The notes below the pieces were generated by a model. That model was not told the origin of the DNA, made no database searches, and saw only the letters and a list, made by a program, of their open reading frames with translations. A stretch of 7,838 nt of DNA from the NCBI GenBank assembly GCA_007570945.1, contig RKSH01000031.1, positions 1 through 7,838 of the forward strand. Direction: 5' to 3'. Source of the DNA: Gammaproteobacteria bacterium (GTDB lineage: Bacteria > Pseudomonadota > Gammaproteobacteria > Arenicellales > Spongiicolonaceae). Of this stretch, positions 5,137 through 7,838 are shown one piece after another (within the stretch, counting starts at the first letter, position 1; each line of letters opens with the position of its first letter). The translations under genes and the position numbers were made by a program.

Positions 5137-5921
5137 GGGGGAACGAAAAAAACGAGGTGTTGCTGAAGGCGGAAAACATCTCCCTTTCTTTCGGCGGCGT
5201 GCGCGCGCTGGAGGAGGTGAGTTTTGACATCCTGCGCGGTGAGGTGCGCGCCATTATCGGGCCCAACGGCGCCGGCAAAAGTTCCATGCTGAATGTGATT
5301 AACGGTTTTTACCGCCCGCAAAAAGGCGGCATCACCTACAAAAACCGCCGCCGCGCGCAAATGAAACCGCATGCCGCGGCCGCCGCCGGCATTGCGCGGA
5401 CATTCCAGAACATCGCGCTGTTTCGCGGCATGTCGGCACTGGACAACATCATGACCGGGCGCGTGCACAAAATGAAGCGCGGCTTTTTGTGGCAGGCGTT
5501 GCACATCGGCCCGGCGCGGCGCGAGGAAATTGCAAACCGCGCCTTTGTGGAGGGCATCATTGATTTTCTCGAGATTCAGGCGATCCGCCGGGTGGCGGTG
5601 GGGCGGTTGCCGTACGGTTTGCAAAAGCGGGTGGAACTGGGCCGCGCGCTGGCCGCCGAGCCGGATTTGCTGCTGCTGGACGAGCCCATGGCCGGCATGA
5701 ATCTGGAGGAGAAGGAGGACATGTGCCGGTTCATTTTGGATGTGAACGAGCAGTTCGGCACCACCATTGCGCTGATTGAGCACGACATGGGCGTGGTGAT
5801 GGACATTTCCGACCGCGTGGTGGTGCTGGACCACGGCAAAAAACTGGCCGACGGAACGCCGGCCGAGGTGCGCGGCGACCAGGCGGTGGTGGACGCATAT
5901 CTGGGGGTGGCGCGTGGGTGA
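5133..5921 (+). CDS. livG: ABC transporter ATPase, LivG type
   Basis: This 262-residue nucleotide-binding subunit belongs to the branched-chain amino acid/amide/carboxylate uptake family. Walker A, GPNGAGKSS, is at residues 43-51. A Q-loop (ARTFQNIALF), Walker B with LLLLDEP, a D-loop AGMN and an H-loop in IEHDM follow in order. The signature is LPYGLQKR, not LSYGQQ as in LivG of E. coli; I recall the LPYGLQ form from LivG proteins paired with CoA ligases. I chose GTG 5133, which overlaps the ligase stop as GTGA and has GGAGG about 5 nt upstream; GTG 5103 lies inside the ligase and would add ten Gly/Ala-rich residues. The C-terminal TPAEV segment is typical of LivG. It would pair with a LivF ATPase, probably encoded to the right of the window. 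CTC leucine codons are nearly absent (one). Confidence 0.93.
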   Translation: MRGNEKNEVLLKAENISLSFGGVRALEEVSFDILRGEVRAIIGPNGAGKSSMLNVINGFYRPQKGGITYKNRRRAQMKPHAAAAAGIARTFQNIALFRGMSALDNIMTGRVHKMKRGFLWQALHIGPARREEIANRAFVEGIIDFLEIQAIRRVAVGRLPYGLQKRVELGRALAAEPDLLLLDEPMAGMNLEEKEDMCRFILDVNEQFGTTIALIEHDMGVVMDISDRVVVLDHGKKLADGTPAEVRGDQAVVDAYLGVARG

Positions 5922-6852
5922 GTTTTTTCACACTTTCTTCGCCGCGCCGGTGGGCGGCATTGTTGAGGCGCCGCTGTTCTTTCTTGAGGTGGTGATTGGC
6001 GGGCTGATGGCCGGGGTGATGTATTCGCTGGTGGCGCTCGGCTTTGTGCTGATTTTCAAGGCTTCCGGCGTGTTCAATTTTGCCCAGGGCACCATGGTGC
6101 TGTTCGCCGCGCTGTGCTTTGTCGGCTTTCTGGAAATGGGCGCGGCGCTGTGGATTGCGTTTCCCGTCACCCTGGCAATCATGGTGGCGGTCGCTTTTGT
6201 GGTGGAGCGCGTGGTGCTGCGGCCGTTGGTGAACCAGGAGCACATCATCCTGTTCATGTCCACCATCGGCATCGCGTTTTTTCTCGAGGGCCTCGGCGAG
6301 TTGCTGTGGGGCGGCGATGTGCATGAGTTGGACATCGGCCTGCCCGACGGCGCGTTGTTTGTCGGCGATATTTTAATTCAGCAGAATGACATGGTGGCCG
6401 CGGCCGCGGCCAGCATTATGGTCGCGGCGCTCGCTTTCTTTTTTCATTACACGCGCATCGGCCGCGCGTTGCGCGCCGTCGCCGACGACCACCAGGCGGC
6501 GCTGTCCATCGGCATTCCGCTGCAACAGATTTGGTTTATCGTGTGGGCGGTGGCCGGCGCGGTGGCGCTGGTGGCCGGCATCATGTGGGGGCAGAAACTC
6601 GGCGTGCAGTTCAGTTTGTCGGTGATTGCGCTGAAAGCGCTGCCGGTGCTGATCCTCGGCGGCTTCACCTCCATCCCCGGCGCCATCGTCGGCGGCCTCA
6701 TCGTGGGCGTCGGCGAGAAGGTGGCCGAGGTTTTCTGGGGCCAGGCGCTGGGCGGCGCCATTGAGGAGTGGTTCGCCTACATCCTCGCGCTGGTGTTCCT
6801 GCTGTTCCGGCCGCAAGGCCTGTTCGGCGAAAGAATTATTGAGCGGGTGTGA
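5914..6852 (+). CDS. livH: ABC transporter permease, LivH type
   Basis: This 312-residue inner-membrane permease of the BPD_transp_2 family has about eight hydrophobic segments. Near the N terminus it has the LivH signature: GGLMAGVMYSLVALGF (29-44), then FNFAQG (54-59). The cytoplasmic coupling loop that contacts the ATPase is GRALRAVADDHQAALSIGI (183-201). The C-terminal half has LKALPVLILGGFTSIPGAIVGG, also typical. The start GTG 5914 overlaps livG by 8 nt and follows a G-rich stretch (GGGGGTGG, 5903-5910) that may serve as ribosome-binding site. It probably forms a heterodimer with the LivM-type protein encoded 2 nt downstream. The family carries branched-chain amino acids but also amides, urea and carboxylates, so the symbol marks family, not substrate. 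Use of CTC leucine codons rises again in its 3' half. Confidence 0.93.
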   Translation: MGEFFHTFFAAPVGGIVEAPLFFLEVVIGGLMAGVMYSLVALGFVLIFKASGVFNFAQGTMVLFAALCFVGFLEMGAALWIAFPVTLAIMVAVAFVVERVVLRPLVNQEHIILFMSTIGIAFFLEGLGELLWGGDVHELDIGLPDGALFVGDILIQQNDMVAAAAASIMVAALAFFFHYTRIGRALRAVADDHQAALSIGIPLQQIWFIVWAVAGAVALVAGIMWGQKLGVQFSLSVIALKALPVLILGGFTSIPGAIVGGLIVGVGEKVAEVFWGQALGGAIEEWFAYILALVFLLFRPQGLFGERIIERV

Positions 6853-6854
6853 CC

Positions 6855-7838
6855 ATGTTCTACCGCGAAGCCGGCGATTTCAAATCCACCTACGCTGAGG
6901 ACCAGGCGCTGTTTCCCATCGCGCTGGACCGCTGGTTTGTGCTGGCGGCGGTGGCGGCGGCATGCGGCGTGCCGTTGGTGGCCAGTGAATACTGGCTCAG
7001 CACCATCTTCCTGCCGGTGCTGATTCTGTCCATCGCCGCCATCGGCCTGAACCTGCTCACCGGCTACGCCGGCCAGTTGTCCCTCGGCACCGGCGGCTTC
7101 ATGGCCTGCGGCGCCTACATGGCCTACAAGTTCACCACCGCGTTTCCGGAGTTGAACATGGTGGTGGTGTTCGCGCTGTCCGGATTGTCGGCGGCCGCGG
7201 TGGGCATTGTCTTCGGTCTCCCCAGTTTGCGCATCAAGGGCTTCTACCTCGCGGTGACCACGTTGGCCGCGCAGTTTTTTCTGCTGTGGCTGTTCACCAA
7301 GGTGCCGTGGTTTGTGAACTACAGCATCTCCGGCGTGCCCACCGCGCCGCCGCGCGAGATGTTCGGCGTACCGGTGACCGGCGCCGGCGCGGCGGTGGAA
7401 GCGCGCTACTATTTGGTGCTGGCCCTCACCGCGGTCCTCGCGCTGCTGGCCAAAAACCTGGTGCGCGGCAGAATAGGGCGCGAGTGGATGGCCATCCGCG
7501 ACATGGACATCGCCGCCGAAATCATCGGCATCCGCCCGCTCAAAACCAAACTCACTGCTTTCGCCATCAGTTCCTTCTATTGCGGCGTCGCCGGCGCGCT
7601 GTGGTCGTTCTGCTACATCAACATCGTGGAGCCCACCGCCTTTGACATCAACCGCTCGTTCGCCATCCTGTTCATGATCATCATCGGCGGCCTTGGCAGC
7701 ATCCTCGGCTCCTTCCTCGGCGCCGCTTTCATCACCCTGCTGCCGGTGTTCCTCAACAACGCCCCGGCCCTGTTCAACCTGCAAATCTCCAGCACCCTGG
7801 TCAGCCACATAGAATTCATGGTGTTCGGCGCGCTGATT
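6855..7838 (+). CDS. livM: ABC transporter permease, LivM type (3' end cut by window)
   Basis: The reading frame opens at ATG 6855, 2 nt after the livH stop, and stays open for 328 codons to the window edge. LivM proteins are usually about 330-420 residues, so only a modest C-terminal piece is likely missing. Family marks are GLNLLTGYAGQLSLGTGGF (64-82), a second-half helix with LPSLRIKGFYLAVTTLA (122-138), and the ATPase-contact loop GRIGREWMAIRD (205-216) followed by AAEIIGI. IIIGGLGSILGSFLG (275-289) is the conserved late helix. The acidic/basic N terminus (MFYREAGDFKSTYAED) precedes the first helix and is longer than in some homologues. The ribosome-binding site is weak (GAGCGGG, 6841-6847), so translation is probably coupled to livH. 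Leucine codon use (12 CTC) resembles surE more than the ligase. Confidence 0.92.
   Translation, partial: MFYREAGDFKSTYAEDQALFPIALDRWFVLAAVAAACGVPLVASEYWLSTIFLPVLILSIAAIGLNLLTGYAGQLSLGTGGFMACGAYMAYKFTTAFPELNMVVVFALSGLSAAAVGIVFGLPSLRIKGFYLAVTTLAAQFFLLWLFTKVPWFVNYSISGVPTAPPREMFGVPVTGAGAAVEARYYLVLALTAVLALLAKNLVRGRIGREWMAIRDMDIAAEIIGIRPLKTKLTAFAISSFYCGVAGALWSFCYINIVEPTAFDINRSFAILFMIIIGGLGSILGSFLGAAFITLLPVFLNNAPALFNLQISSTLVSHIEFMVFGALI

Noticed and set aside
6777..7808. Minus-strand frame of 343 codons opposite livM
   Set aside because: The product is rich in Gly/Asp/Glu/Arg/His without domain motifs, and the + strand encodes an unmistakable LivM permease over the same bases.

Overview
The window looks like chromosomal DNA of a GC-rich proteobacterium, most likely a gammaproteobacterium. 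Two landmarks support this: a tRNA-Gly(GCC)/tRNA-Cys(GCA)/tRNA-Leu(UAA) cluster in the same order as glyW-cysT-leuZ of Escherichia coli, and a surE-pcm-yqaA-nlpD run, the stationary-phase/cell-envelope neighbourhood that in many gammaproteobacteria leads into rpoS. All recognised genes are on the + strand. I see no convincing minus-strand gene, mobile element, CRISPR array or phage signal.

Layout. Bases 1-262 hold three intact, CCA-encoding tRNA genes; the Cys and Leu genes are only 3 nt apart. Bases 279-3015 hold surE (survival nucleotidase), pcm (protein repair methyltransferase), a YqaA/DedA-like VTT membrane protein and nlpD (lipoprotein activator of septal amidase). They are tightly packed or overlapping, so probably one transcription unit, and surE begins 16 nt after tRNA-Leu. 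Bases 3016-3192 are the only sizeable gap. It holds no rpoS, but does contain a candidate 45-codon small ORF behind an AGGAGG ribosome-binding site, a GC-rich hairpin and a TATACT -10-like element just before the next gene.

Bases 3193-7838 form a second operon: a 647-residue acyl-CoA synthetase of the long-chain/ANL superfamily, then an ABC ATPase (LivG type) and two permeases (LivH, LivM types) of the branched-chain amino acid/amide/carboxylate uptake family. Neighbours overlap by 4 and 8 nt or are 2 nt apart. LivM runs off the right edge; the second ATPase (LivF) and a periplasmic binding protein are not in view. The physical coupling suggests import of an organic acid (fatty, dicarboxylic, aromatic or similar) followed by CoA activation, rather than amino-acid uptake. 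The substrate cannot be read from the sequence.

The most interesting stretch is the 3016-3203 junction, where the expected nlpD-rpoS linkage is broken and a possible coupled or leaderless start controls the uptake operon. No clearly new defence or mobile system is visible.
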